In this document: in pieces, positions 50,083 to 62,020 of the stretch
Position numbering within the stretch: position 1 is the stretch's first letter
Layout: each line of letters begins with the position of its first letter
NCBI GenBank assembly: GCA_023159155.1
Contig: JAJNNX010000007.1
Coordinates: 1-64,000 of the forward strand
DNA length: 64,000 nucleotides
Source of the DNA: Ustulina deusta
Lineage: Eukaryota > Ascomycota > Sordariomycetes > Xylariales > Xylariaceae
Reading direction: 5' to 3'
Notes under the pieces: generated by a model
Database searches by the model: none
The model's input: the letters and a program-made list of their open reading frames with translations, nothing else
What the model was told of the DNA's origin: nothing
Program-made: the position numbers and the translations under genes

Positions 50083-51413
50083 TCAGGGTGTTGTTGGAAG
50101 CGTCGTTTCGACGCCATATTTCCTTGATACTCCACGTATCAACGTGTCAGGGATATATATCACGCCTACCCTATGGGAGCGGATATAGCAGGATTCTGTA
50201 TATTATATATATATATGGGTGATGCCCCACTGATATCTGGGAGGGTTCAGGAATCAATTGACTACTCTAGTGACGCCTAACTACTACTACCTACTTACTT
50301 CCTGACTGCAGATAGGTCTGTCTATTCACGCCGGAACACCCGCTTCTGACACAACGCAAACGATGCCAACACCATCTCAAACATTGTATCTCTGTATGAC
50401 ATTGGCAACATTGGAGGATGTATCTTGGCCATCTTCTTTGGTGAGCTCCTGGGTCGAAAGTACATGATCTGTCTCGGCTGCCGTGTCCTCATTTCTGGAG
50501 CAGTGATTCAAACCACATCTTATCGCGTCACGCAGATCCTCGTCGGTCGTATTGTCTCTGGCATTCGGAATGGTATTAACACGACGATGATCTCGGCTTA
50601 GGCTGCCAAAACCTCACAGACAGAGCAGAGAGGCCGATTGATCGCAACTCAGCTTTCGATGACAACCCTGGGCGCCACATATGCCTATTTTATCAACTAT
50701 GGCTTTTATCATATTTCAGGTCAAATAATCTGGCGTTTCCCCATTGCGTTCCAGATTGTTTTTACCCTAGCCACTCTTGGGTGTCTCCCAGAAAACTCTA
50801 GGTTTCTGTATGCCCAAGGCTGTCTCTGTGAAGTCGCCGAGGTGATGGCGGCTCTCAAAGGTTAAAATGCCAATAGCGAGATCGCGTAATATGAACGAGC
50901 CGCGATTCTGGCTGCTATTGGCGATGAGGATCTTGCAGGCGAATACAACCTCGGACCCATTTTCTACGACAAAATCTGGGCAGCAAATTCCGCATAGAAT
51001 GGCCCTCCAATTGTTCGATTGATAGATCACCTGGCCCTGGGCTGACTGTGGGAACGTAGTGCGTGAGTTTTAGGTCTTGAGTTGGTACCTTTGCGATATC
51101 GTCACATTGGCGGTGCGCTAGATGCGCTATCCAACTGCACTTTCGTTTTTGTGGCTGGTACGCAGTAGCCTAGGTTTCCGTTGCAATTCTGCGTTAATAG
51201 ACTACTCAAGTGGAAATTGGACAAATTGGTCTTGCTAACCTTGGTTGGCGGTTCTACATCATCTTCATCGTTTTCACCATTCTCCAAGTTTTCATAGGAA
51301 ATCTTCTCACCTGGTAAATACGACTATGTCCTAACGCGACCCTAGGTTTTTTTTTTTAATTCCCGAGACGAAAGGACTACCGCTCGAGGAAGTTGACTTC
51401 CACTGTTCATGGA
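50083..51413 (+). pseudogene. Decayed MFS sugar transporter
   Basis: Plus-strand fragments match the fungal hexose/sugar porter family in order. Near 50091 YQGVVGSVVSTPYF resembles the YDQGVMGG turn of helix 1. From 50365, TISNIVSLYDIGNIGGC, GELLGRKYM, VGRIVSGIRNGIN and IWRFPIAFQ follow the standard TM2-TM6 motifs. Near 51214 QIGLANLGWRFYIIFIVF and near 51359 PETKGLPLEEVDF match the C-terminal motifs. In-frame stops occur, for example TAG at 50597-50599 where the family has Trp, and TAA at 50863-50865. The middle region is largely lost. It lies just outside the AT desert and the stops fit G-to-A change, so RIP leakage is a plausible cause. Confidence 0.8.
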
Positions 51414-52191
51414 GTCACCCGACTATGAAGAAACACTCGGAAGGCGCGACGGCCAAGGAGTGAAAGAGGCAGAGAAAGTAGTCTCTGTGGTCTAAATTCC
51501 GTTCTAGGAGGCATTGCATGCAACGTAGTATGGGTTTATTGCAATAGCTCAAATGTGTTGTGAACAAAATCTCAAAATATAGCCCATTTTCTCACCACTG
51601 ATCGGCCGCGCCGACCTCGATACTCTGAATTCAGTGCCTCACAGATGTGAACCATGACTCTCACATTTTTCTAGATACCCTAACGTTGAATATGACAGTC
51701 GGGCAAAGGCAATGGGGATGGACGAGAGGTTTACTGAAGAATACGGCGATATCTGCGGTCTAGATGAAACAAATCGAGGAGCTGGCTGACGCAAGCACCC
51801 AGCCCACGAGGAAATTGACCGGTTCAAGAGAGTCAGACCCCAAGAATCCAAAGCGTATTACGGCCCGGGAACTATCTAGCAAGCAACGAACTGTTGGCGT
51901 TAGCAAAAGCCTAGATGAAGCTTCGTACTATCGAAGCCTGATTTGCCCACAAATAAGAAGACAAAAATTACCCCGTTGATTAGAAGATGATACTGATATG
52001 TAGTAAAAAGACACATTTCACCTCCAGAATAAATACATTCGTGTAGTTCAAGTGTTATACCACACATATCTACTGCGAATTACGATCTGTCGCAGGGAAA
52101 AGCGGCAGGACGAAACAAACTTAGTTATGATTCTAGTCTATAAATTGACATATAAGCCGATAAATAACCCGAGATTATGACAACCTCATAA
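51414..52191. other. Intergenic stretch, no supported gene
   Basis: No complete gene was found. A coding-like stretch at about 51670-51785 on the plus strand (YPNVEYDSRAKAMGMDERF) is not followed by an open frame and is not recognised. It may be a fragment of another decayed gene. The end of the stretch is the 3' flank of the potassium transporter. Confidence 0.45.
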
Positions 52192-54981
52192 TTAACAAGT
52201 GACACTTGGACGTCTGGCCGACATTGATCTGCGAATTTCGTGATCCTCCTCCTCTACTCTATGCATCTCATCATCGGGTAAGCGGACGGCTCGATCGAGT
52301 GCAACAGGAAGCCCTCTATGCCTTCCTCTTAGCATGACCGCACACAAGACAAGTTTTGACCCCGGGTAGAGACCACCGCTGAAGCTGTAAGACTGATTCG
52401 GCAATCCGATGCTGATGCCCACACAGCCATACGCGGAGACGACCTCGAACATCACGTTGAAGACGGAGACTGCGATAGTCATCGGTTAGTCTTTCCCCCG
52501 AGGGTATTCTGAGCTGATGGAGTTTGCGGCCTCGACCGAGTGAAGAATATACCCCTTATGGTCGAGGCAAGGAAGGAGAGTTCAGAGAGACAACCTACAA
52601 GTGACGGGATCTTGAAGAAAGTGGCGCGTCTCAATAATCATGATAGCTAGGACGGCGAGCACAAGCCACCAAAGATCATGCGAGAGTTGACCCCGAATCT
52701 GGTGGCTGATGAAGCTAATTCGGCTTTGGGCCATGTCGTCGTGCTCTGTGTGGTGGGGGTTTGGCACAGCGCCCACTCCATGCCACTCGGATAGTGTACG
52801 ACGTAACAGCCTCCCAAGGAACCGGCCTTGTCTTTCGGACCGGCTGCGTGATATCGTGTCGTTCGGGGAGGCGTCGTCATAGTCGTGCCCGCTGTCGTAA
52901 ATACCAAGTGACCGTTCCTCGTACACGTTGGAATGCCTCATAGTGATCACGACGGGGTAAACAGCAATATACATCATAATAACATACAGAACTTGAAGGC
53001 CGATGTAGAGATCGCTGATGGTGACTACATAGAACCCGCCAGACCGCACAGCTGCCGAGTAAATTAGCATGGTAAACCACCTTCTCGGGTCGGCCCGTGG
53101 GCTGCTTACCAAGTGCCTGGAAAAGGCCGTCGATAACCCGAGGCCCCGTGGAAATCTTGCTAAGGCTGGGGTTACCGAGATTGAGAATCTCGAACGCGAC
53201 CCAGTCAGTGCCGTTAAGAGCGAATAGCATAAACACGAGCCACCATGTCTGCTGCTGGGGAAACAGATTGGTATACACCCGCCGTGGGTACTTGAGAATG
53301 TACTCGAGCGTCGCTTTCCACTCAACAAAATCGTGCGGGTAGGAAACAAGTTTCAAGATGTTGAGGCTGGCCCATATACATAGTCTCAGGAATATTGGAT
53401 ATGCAGTGTTTCCAGCTAAGATCATTGTTCCCATGACAATGAGAACGAAATAACTGCCACCGTAGGGGATCATATTCAAGTCCAAAACGCTCACTATGAA
53501 AAAAAGAATAACAGTTAGCTGGTCTCCCATGCAGACCACTGATTCGCCGTGAAAGTGCCGAGGATAGCAGTGAGGGGATGTTAGAGTTGTTCGGTGGCGA
53601 AATGGTGGATTTGAAGGTACCGGAAATCAGACATACTGCCACTATTATTGAACGCAGACACGCCGTTGAAGATCCCATTCCACCAAGGCGATATACCATT
53701 TTCTAAGGCAGGCTGGGGTTGGTTATTCGCAATCCAAGCACCGAGGGCTAGGCTGCCAAAAAATTGCCAGGAGACAAAGTATATAGGAACAATGACGGAG
53801 AGCAGTCTGAGAGCTCGATATTCCGTGCCGCCGAGTTTTTCCCTCTCCTCGTTCGTGAGTCCATGGAATTGAGCGTTCCGCCCAATCTTATGGGTTCCGT
53901 GCTTCTGACCCTCATCGACTGTGGTGGTAGCGGTCGGAGTAGGAGCAGAGGAGTCGGGATTCGGAGGGTGTCTTTGCACGACGCCCTGTCTATGATGGAC
54001 GGATGATGAGACCGCTGTCCTACGCGGCTCATCCACAAAGGTGACATGATCAGAAGTTGTGGAGGGAGCACAGTCACTGCGGTCTCTTCCCATTGCGTTG
54101 TGATCGGCTGATATTCGGCGTTCTCCTCCCTCCGGTTCTACGCCATGCTGCGATGGAGAGTCAAGAACAGACGGCATGGTGGGCTCAGAATCCTCGCGAT
54201 GCGGGGGTAATTGAGGAATGATAGCAGATATCAGCCTCCCGTTAATAGGGCTCGAGATGGGGGGTAGAGCAGCGTCCCCACGGTTATGAGCCTGTGCGGA
54301 TTCGGATAGGGGAAACGAAGCTGACGGAGTTGTGGCTGACGCATTCATACTCTTCCCCAAGGACCTGAATCGATGGGCGATGGGCAACAGTGTCAGACTT
54401 GTGTTCCGGCGTTCATGATCACGCTGACGCTCTCTTCTCACGATCTCCTCAAAACGGTGTTCGAAGGCGTGCTTGCGGATGAATACAGTCCAGATGCTGA
54501 CCCAGATAGAACTACCAATGATAATTAACAGCCAAAGCAAAACTTGTTGCCAGGTTGTCATCTTGCTCAGGTCGACGGTATTGAGGCCGGCCTCTGTCAT
54601 GGCCGAAACGACAAGAAAGAGGCTATCCACGTAGGAAATGCTGACTCGGGGGTGAGACGAGCCCCAAAACACAAGCGACGCCAGCAAGGTGACGGCGATG
54701 AAGTAAGCATCTACTATCCATGAGTGCTCTGTCCATTATAACGCCATCATGCGATCCCTAGGCCCATCCATTCTCTTACATCGAGGGCTATGTAGGGCCA
54801 GCGATGGATGAAGAAGCGAGACCGGTCTATGTAGGTTACGTACTAGAAAAAGAGAAACATTAGTCTGCGCGCACGCATGGAGTAGAGGGAGCCTGTCGGT
54901 GCTGTGTGCGAGCGGGAAATAGACTGACCAGTGTATCGTGATGAAATTCAGAGGGGGCAGAAGCCGGCCAAGAGAGCGCAT
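52192..54981 (-). CDS. TRK-type potassium transporter (5' junction unresolved)
   Basis: It encodes a plasma-membrane K+ uptake protein of the fungal TRK/KtrB superfamily, about 745 aa. Well-supported exons are 54710-53637, 53493-53110, 53051-52599 and 52469-52192, all GT-AG and in frame. All four pore-loop repeats are visible: SAMTEAGLNTV, SAFNNSGMSVLD (rebuilt across an intron), AVRSGGFYVV, and SAYGCVGISIG, each with its selectivity-filter glycine. A long hydrophilic loop follows the first repeat, and a second polar stretch precedes the last, both usual in fungal TRKs. The N-terminus is probably MRSLGRLLPPLNFITIH from ATG 54981. The link from there (donor near 54928) to exon 54710 does not keep frame with canonical sites, so a short exon is missing or the model is wrong there. 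No internal stop suggests decay. Confidence 0.8.
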
Positions 54982-56123
54982 CTTGACCAACAATGGAGCA
55001 GGCCGTAGCCCCAAGCGCAGTCAAAGCCGATCGACGATGATCTTGGGTGCTCGAGGCATCATTTGCAGTGTGGACGAGGGAATTAGTGAGCTGGCCGGGC
55101 CCTTGGCAAGCTAGCAGAGCAAACCCAAGGCTTGGTGGAACGATTATTATTTTCTTCTGTTTCCTCTTTATCCTAAGGTCTGATTGCCCGATAACATGGA
55201 TGACTTGCAGTAGGTAGGTGCCTCCAGCTGTAGTACCTATCACCCTTGTGGGTAAATATGTAAATATGGTATAAAGTTGATATCACCTTGGGTACCTACT
55301 TAGGCAAGTATCTGAGACAGGTGCCAACCTACCAGGTACATACCTAGCAAGGAACCTTGAAGCGGTCAGAGACGCAGGTGGGGTTTGGATGTATTGGACA
55401 TACATGTACCCATGGACACTGAGACTATCTACCATGATTCATGAATAAAAATAAATAAAAGTTATTTTCTGGCAGACAACCCATTTCTTACTGTAATACA
55501 GCTTTTCCAATTTATTTAGTTCTTAAACCTGTTATATATCACGCTTTTGTAGTGAAGGTATTTGAACCTGAACAAAAAACGCACGGGACTTTTTTCGAGT
55601 GTCTGTAGACGCAAGCACAAAGGAGGTACCGGTACGGGTATGCACTACCTAACCTAGAGCAGTAATGGTGGATCTCGGAACACTCCGCGTATCCATGTGC
55701 CGATTCTGGTTTACTTCTTAGCGCCATAGCCGCCACTTTGACTACCTATAATTTATATTATTTTTTAAATATTTTAAGGTATATGAACCCATCAAAGACG
55801 CACCTACATTGGTGCTATACAGGACCGACATACCAGGTAGTACATGTCTTTATTTAATGTTAGTGTCCCCCACCTCGGGTACACCTCTGATATGCAGCAA
55901 GTTGTACCGTAGTACAGGACTATCCATGACCTGGTAGATGGAGTTGAGAGCCATGAAACTGGCCACATTGCGACATGAAAGACCAGAGAGGGAGCGTATG
56001 GCAGTACTAGCTGCGCGGCTTTGCTCTTTCCAGTTTGCGTGATTGTCCTATAGGCTATATGCGCGACAGCTTCGGCAAATACATATCGGAGTACCCTCTA
56101 TTTTACGTCTCCTTATCTTGGAC
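54982..56123. other. 1.1-kb intergenic region upstream of the TRK gene
   Basis: It holds the TRK promoter and the 3' flank of the FKBP gene, both minus strand. No gene is seen. GTACCTA-like motifs recur (for example near 55204, 55293 and 55330). Confidence 0.5.
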
Positions 56124-57040
56124 CTATAGCTCGTTGTGTTCCTGGACGTCGTCGGTGTCCGCCAACACAGCACCAATAGCCTCAGCAGCCGCCTCTACTT
56201 TCTCGGCAATCTTCTCGGCAGTGCCCGTACCCGTCGCGGCCGCCTCCTCGTCAACACTGGCCGTGGCCTTTGTTACGATGGACTCGGGCTTGGGGACACC
56301 CTGAATTCCTATAAGTTCGGTCTCAAAGACTGGATTTCATGTCAGATGTCTAGTTGCTACCATAGTTGCGATGTCGACTGAGCACCTACCTAGCGTTGAA
56401 CCGGCGGGGATGGGGCCCACTACAGCGTTCGGGGTCAGTAATTGCTATTTTGGGCCTGACCTGGGTGGCTTCGAAACCGCTGGAAGCTTCCAAACGTGAA
56501 TTTGGCCAAAGAAAAGAAAAGAAAAAAAAAAGAAAAGGAAAGAAAAGAAAAACACGATTACGGCAATGACTCACTTCCACGGTTTCCGTATCCAAACTCG
56601 GGGGGGACTGTTAAGGTCCTGCATTGAACAACAGTCAGATCTTACCTAAGGATCGTCTAGATTCCTAGTGTCTCATATACCCGACTCACTTACCTCTTCT
56701 CGCCGATGCACATATCCAGAAGTCCTTCATCCCACCTGGAGACCAGAATTAGCAATTCAAGAGGGAAAACCAGGGTTGAGAGTGTTTGAGACTGCGATTA
56801 CCCCTTGATTACTCGACCGGCACCGAGCTGGAAGCTGAAGGGCTTGTTGCGATCGTAGCTGGCATCAAACTTGTTGCCATTGGAGGCTAGAGTGCCTCGA
56901 TAATGAACCTCGATTGAGTCTCCCTTCTGGGTTTTCCGATCGCATTCGACGGGGAGGGTTACATCGATATTGAGGTCGGAAGCCAGGGCGCCGGCGGCGG
57001 CGGACGCGAGCAGTGTTAGCGAGCAGAGAAGACGATACAT
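56124..57040 (-). CDS. ER-resident FKBP-type peptidyl-prolyl isomerase (5 exons)
   Basis: It predicts 186 aa. Exons are 57040-56802, 56735-56694, 56618-56575, 56419-56390 and 56329-56124, all GT-AG and in frame; three internal exons are only 42, 44 and 30 bp. A hydrophobic signal peptide ([20 protein letters not shown]) opens the protein. A single FKBP domain follows with the conserved blocks [34 protein letters not shown] and [14 protein letters not shown]-terminal Ala/Glu-rich extension follows the domain. The last four residues are HNEL, an HDEL-like ER-retention signal; Neurospora crassa FKBP22 also ends in HNEL. It should catalyse proline cis-trans isomerisation of secretory proteins in the ER and could bind FK506 or rapamycin. 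The start follows from the signal peptide. Confidence 0.93.
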
Positions 57041-59011
57041 ATTGCGATGATGATAGGGTTGGATATGAGAACGCACACCAGGCACCTTGGTGCCAATGGT
57101 GCTTGCTTATTTTTCGCCGCGCAAGGTACTCGTTGTCTAGAACAGATAGGCGGTGTGAACTGAGGTGGGGAAACATGCCTAGGTACATAAGGTAACAATC
57201 GAGGGTTGAATTCCTGTAGCGCAGAGTACGTAATTCAAGGAGGGGCGGTAGAGCGGGGCAGTCAGCACCTGAGGTACCTACCCGACCTACCTGAGCGATA
57301 CCTACATCCCCAGATAGTGTGCTGAGAGATACACCTCGTATTCGGGCGTGGCAGTTGACAACCAACTGCCATCAAGGGTTTACTCCCAAGCGCGCCTGGT
57401 ACCTGATTCGTGCTTGGCACTTCACCATTGGACTAATGATGTTGTGGATGGGGGTGCAAATCTATTATGGTACCTACTAGTACTTGGGTATTTCAATTGA
57501 CAAGGTTGAGGGTAAAGTGTCGGTATTCCACAACTCGTCCCCTTTGGAAATTCCCCTACTACGACGACCTGTTGTACCAATAAATAAACCCAGTATTTTT
57601 TCACCGAAAAAGCTGCCCCGAGTCATACGGGAGGCTGTGCTCTGGCGGCCTGACCCGCCCCAGAATCAGTGCAGCGTTGCCTACAAAATTGGCTAGGACT
57701 TTCTTTCTCATTGCGGCCCCCAACAATGGTGACCTCCGTTACCGAAGAACCCCATCCACAGCCACCCCTAAACCATCGCTCAGCAGCACTCTGACAACGA
57801 GAGGAGCGCGCAACCGTGCATATCGACACGGATTCACGGGCATGCCGATTAGCTTTCCACCGCGGCGCCGTGCTGTCGCGAGCGTGTTACGCCTGCACAG
57901 CCCAGGGCGCCTGTCAACTGGTCAGCGAACGAAGTACCGTACCCGAGGGAATAGCTGCCCTCCTTCCAGGCAGCACCCAGACGGACCTTGTGACGTGACC
58001 AGCCAGCCAGCTGCGTGTGTGCCCCGGTGGCAAATAGTACGCCGTTGCAATAAGAAGCCCGGTGCCTCGACGTCTGTGCCTAGGTGGCGATGCCGCCTTG
58101 CCTCGTACCTGGCCTGGAAGACTCTTCCAATCGGCGTGTCTTGTGCCTGCGTTCGACTAGTCCGCCCCCTCTGGTTGGGCTTGGTTCGGACGCCAAAGTC
58201 TGTCGCACGTAACAGCATAATTTGACACTGCCCACCAGGTCTGACTGGTGAGATTGCTAAGCCAGTATGACAGGCCTTCTCAACCTGTATCCCCCCTCCC
58301 CCGGCAAGGAGGTGATGTGGGCTTGGTATATAGCGTCCTATGGTCTCTGTTACATCACGCCGTAGCCCGCTTCCGCTGAAATCGTCACCGAGATGCTCTT
58401 CCACCGTGATCCCCCTCCTGTTCTTTTCGGTATCCGTTCTGAATGCCATCCAACGTAACTGGCCCCTTGGGATATCTGCCTGGTCTCCTATCCCTCATCG
58501 CCCCAGTGTATCCACCGTTGACTAGGCCTCTGCCCGTTGCTGCCTCGCGCAACCCCAGGTCAGTCCAGTCAACTGTCGACCCTCGATGCCTCATTTGACT
58601 CATACACGTGTGATTCGTACTTGTCATGAGCTGAATTGACCAATTGTTACTTTTAGCCCAGAAATATGCCTGGGGCACTGGTAGTGGCTCGGCCATTGCC
58701 GCGGTGAGACTATTGCTCTGGCCTCTTCCGGCTGCTCAAAGATGGCGGTGATGATCGTTTTCGCGACATGGAGTGTATTGTATTATACTGAGCCTTGAAA
58801 GTTATAAAAAAGAGCATGGCTCCCTCACTTCCAATGTCGTTTCCTGTCACATGAATTTCCATATCATCAGGCCAAGCTTTCCCGCACACTACTAGACATT
58901 GATCAAATTGGGAATTTCCAGTCTTGCACATTCCAGCTAGGGCCCTGTACACTTGGTCTTAATCGTTCTTGCTCCCTCTTCGCAAGTGTTTCTTTCCACA
59001 ACATCATCAAC
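57041..59011. other. 2-kb intergenic region, no recognised gene
   Basis: Large overlapping frames occur on both strands at 57677-58449 (up to 182 codons). They oppose each other, have no recognisable motif and low-complexity composition, and I do not call them. The left end is the FKBP promoter. The right end, near 58940-59011, is CT-rich and looks like the 5' UTR of the small gene starting at 59012. Confidence 0.45.
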
Positions 59012-59281
59012 ATGTCGTCTCGGGGCAGCTCCACCAACCACGGCTCATCCGAATACTCAACTGTTGTCCGCCAAGATACATTTCGGGCAGATAGGTCAAG
59101 TACGCAACACATGAGTGATCACAAGTACACACGATACGACACGGCAAGAGGCTAATGCTGTATCTCCACAGAGAACCACAAGGGTGAATGGATCGAGCGA
59201 CAAAGTTCACATGGCGCGCATTCGGTTATCTACAACCATCATGCCAGGGGTTATGAGGCAGGTGCCCCAACCCCCCCCTAG
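59012..59281 (+). CDS. Possible small protein, 65 aa (2 exons)
   Basis: The ATG sits in a good fungal context (CATCAACATGTCG) after a CT-rich leader. Proposed exons 59012-59099 and 59172-59281 are joined by a 72-bp GT-AG intron and give MSSRGSSTNHGSS through GYEAGAPTPP. The product is rich in Ser, His, Gly and Arg, with no membrane segment or known domain. A GTGAGT lies exactly at the proposed stop, so the true gene may have a further exon. I do not recognise the protein. The call rests on start context, composition and splice consistency only. Confidence 0.4.
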
Positions 59282-60533
59282 TGAGTAGCGTACCAGAGAA
59301 TAACATTTGTTATCCATCCTCGCACCTGGGCCTGTGCTGATCTTGGGCTTAGTAGTCGTCATTCATCAGCGCGCGAGAGGGCTCCATAGAAGTCCAATGG
59401 ATCTTAGAGGAGCCATAGAGCCTGCCTCCTCACCTTCCCGTGTCATGGTTTCGACTTGACGACGGCTTGCTTGCTCCGAGAGGCGAATGGAAGACACAAC
59501 TTCGAGAAAAACGGCGTTAATCGTAGACGGACGAATCAGATTACTTTATTTACTGATTTTTTTTTTTTTTGAAAGGAGCAATGCGCTCATGGGCGGATTG
59601 GGCGGCAAGATCTTCTTCGAAACTTTCAAGGCAAGGGAAAATGGCGTTAACTCGGTAGCGGGTGCAACATGGATAACCTTTGATCCTGCTTGCTGTACTC
59701 ACTAGACTAATAGACGGGATGATACCTATTTAAACATCAGCTATCAATTACCCAAGCTAATCGTAGCTTTCCTGCCCCGTGATCCGATCCTCAAGCGGCC
59801 CACCGAGCCCAAGCGCTATTGGCTTAAGGTTCCCAAGATGTGTTGGGTACCTGCATCGTGCAGGGAGTGTCGAGAGACGAGACGATGCACGAGGTGCCTT
59901 TGTCACCCAATCACGACCACGATAACCAAGGAGGGGTTGTCAATCAATGTAACCAATCGAATGGAATAGAGGCACACAAGCTTCCACCACGTGGGGATTA
60001 TCAAACCACACGACATGCATGTCATTAGGCGTGTGCATCTCCGCGTCTGCGGATCGTGGTAAGCGAGTGAAAAGTGTTCAGTTCGGCACTTACAGCGAAC
60101 CGCACCCTGTATCTTCCTAAGTGGTTGGCATTATGATCCTTGCTTGAAACATTCCTATCGTCCAGGCCTGACGAACAAGGTCAACCAAATAACTAAAAGA
60201 GCAATACAGTTCTGTGGCCTTGGACTTCCCTTTTTTAAAGCGACCAAAATATTGGTGACTTGGTTACCAACCACACCGTATATACCACTCAGACGAAATG
60301 TTGAGTTCCTAACATCCGCTCACTCCATATGTTTTGGTATATGAATGTCTTGTTAGTTCTCCCTATACGGTTATTTGGCTCTTGCCAGCCATACGAGGAA
60401 GTTCGTGACAACAAGCGTTGAGTAAAAAAACCACTATGTAGGTAGGTTTCGGGTCTTAGTCCGTCCGAGGAGCCACGATACCAACAAAGGCTAGCCCAAG
60501 TTGAACAAGATATACCTAGCATCATCCATAACT
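59282..60533. other. 1.25-kb convergent intergenic region, no supported gene
   Basis: It lies between the possible small gene and the 3' end of GNA1. Short frames at 59487-59705 and 60289-60642 show no protein features. A T13-14 run occurs near 59557. Confidence 0.5.
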
Positions 60534-61290
60534 TCAGCCACGATGATAAGAGTCCCGCTCCTCCTCGTAATAGCTTGACATCTCGATCCCCGAGTTGTGA
60601 TAACCACACTTGCCATAAAACAATTCGTTGCGCGGACCGCAATTCAGGATACTCTTATAGCAGCCTACGGCCACGGCCACAGACTCAAGAGCCTGCATCA
60701 TCTTCAAACCGAGTCCTTTGCCTTGGTGCTCCTTTGCGACTTCAATATCAGAGTTAGCATCGTATCATATCTAGTAGCAAAGTGTAGAACCTCAAAAATA
60801 TGCATAGTTTCCGATGAAGACACCTGAAGGCGAGACCTGACTTCTGTGGAACTACTTACCAGCGATCTCCTCGACATGTCCACATTTGCCGTGATTATGT
60901 ATACTGCGAGCGAAATCGTGTTAGACTGCGCAAACAAGAAGAAGAAGAAGAAGAAGAAGAAGAAAGAAAAAAAAAGTGGGCAAAACAACACAAGCAGAAG
61001 TCAGCATACAACTTTTTCTCGACAACGAGACTCCCAGTTCCGACAATCCGGCCACAATATTCAACGACGGCAAAGAAATAGGTGTCCCTAGCAGCGAGCA
61101 TCTCATCGAAGCGGTTAAGGAACTCAGACTCGGTGGGTTTGCCGACCCAGGTGAGGACGCTGAGGCACTCGTAGAAGCCCTTGGCAAAGTCATTCTTGGC
61201 CAGTGGGCGGATAGTGAAGCCATCGGGCAGGCCGTCGTTTACGGATGTGGATATCAGCAATGCCGAGAAGAGGCTTTGTGAGTCTGCCAT
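60534..61290 (-). CDS. GNA1: Glucosamine-6-phosphate N-acetyltransferase (3 exons)
   Basis: It predicts a 176-aa GNAT enzyme that acetylates glucosamine-6-phosphate with acetyl-CoA on the way to UDP-GlcNAc, the precursor of chitin, N-glycans and GPI anchors. Exons are 61290-61010, 60903-60860 and 60739-60534, in frame. Typical family blocks appear: GFTIRPLAKNDFAKGFYECL, VVEKKFIHNHGKCGHVEEIA (assembled over two junctions), the acetyl-CoA loop HQGKGLG at about 113-119, and CGYHNSGIEMSSYY near the C-terminus. Length is close to yeast Gna1 (about 160 aa). Intron 1 contains a TTC/poly-T run on the coding strand, and the last intron ends in AAG rather than the commoner CAG or TAG. It should be a cytosolic, essential housekeeping enzyme. 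Confidence 0.92.
60930..60974. repeat. (GAA)n / poly-A run inside GNA1 intron 1
   Basis: About eight GAA/AAG units followed by an A-rich run lie within the first GNA1 intron (60904-61009). In the transcript this is a polypyrimidine tract just upstream of the 3' splice site and may strengthen it. Confidence 0.85.
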
Positions 61291-62020
61291 TTCGACTGTT
61301 TATGCACATTCATTCCTAAAGGGTAGGGTCTGCTTGATGTTCACGAGTCCTTGGGAGGGGGAGCTTATATCCCTAGTTCCTATGTACACCTTAGGTTACA
61401 TAGTAAGGTACCTAACTACCTACCTACCTATACTTAGGCATATGTGGGCGGGTTGGGTGCCACTGGGTGCGATTGCTATTAAATGCATAATATACCCGTA
61501 AGTTGCTTAAAACATTTGTAACATACAATATGGCTTAATAGAATAATCCTGAGAATCACTGTTGAACAATGACACCGCTACCTACTATGTAGGTACCTCT
61601 TTACCTAAGGTACCTAAGACATTGACTGTCTAGGTACCTAATAAGACCTCGAAGTCAGCACTGGCTTGAGCCGGACTACTTCCACCATAGGCATTGTCAC
61701 TAACTGATTCTCATTTTACGTCACGGGCTGCTAGTAGCGGTCCCTATGAACAGTTACCTTACCCCCAAATATATGCCCGTATTGTCTTGGCCCGGAAGTG
61801 AATAAGCTGACCTTCGAAGCTCTTGGTCTGTCCTGTACTGGGTTCCATAGATGTGCGGGCCGAGAACTTGAAATAGACGAATTGTCTCATCTCGCGAGTA
61901 AGGGGTGGGCTCAAACCTAGACACTACTAACTTCAGTCTGTTTCAAGGGTCATCTTGCAGCAAGCCCAAATAAAACCGATAATTTTAGTTTATACAATTG
62001 TGTTCTAAAATCAACATGAT
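61291..62020. other. Intergenic region upstream of GNA1, rich in GTACCTA-like motifs
   Basis: It holds the GNA1 promoter and the 3' flank of the polymerase gene. AGGTACCTA or CCTACCTAC motifs cluster at 61380-61440 and 61585-61640. No gene is seen. Confidence 0.55.

Noticed and set aside
51670..51785. Coding-like stretch YPNVEYDSRAKAMGMDERF
   Set aside because: It has no recognised family, no start and early stops; kept only as a note in the intergenic entry.
54721..54841. Possible extra TRK exon giving TYIDRSRFFIHRWPYIALD
   Set aside because: Translation looks protein-like, but no canonical junction joins it in frame to either neighbouring exon and it does not match the family.
57677..58449. 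Overlapping long frames on both strands (182 and 175 codons)
   Set aside because: They oppose each other, have no recognised motif, poor start contexts and arginine/proline-heavy composition typical of non-coding GC-richer sequence.
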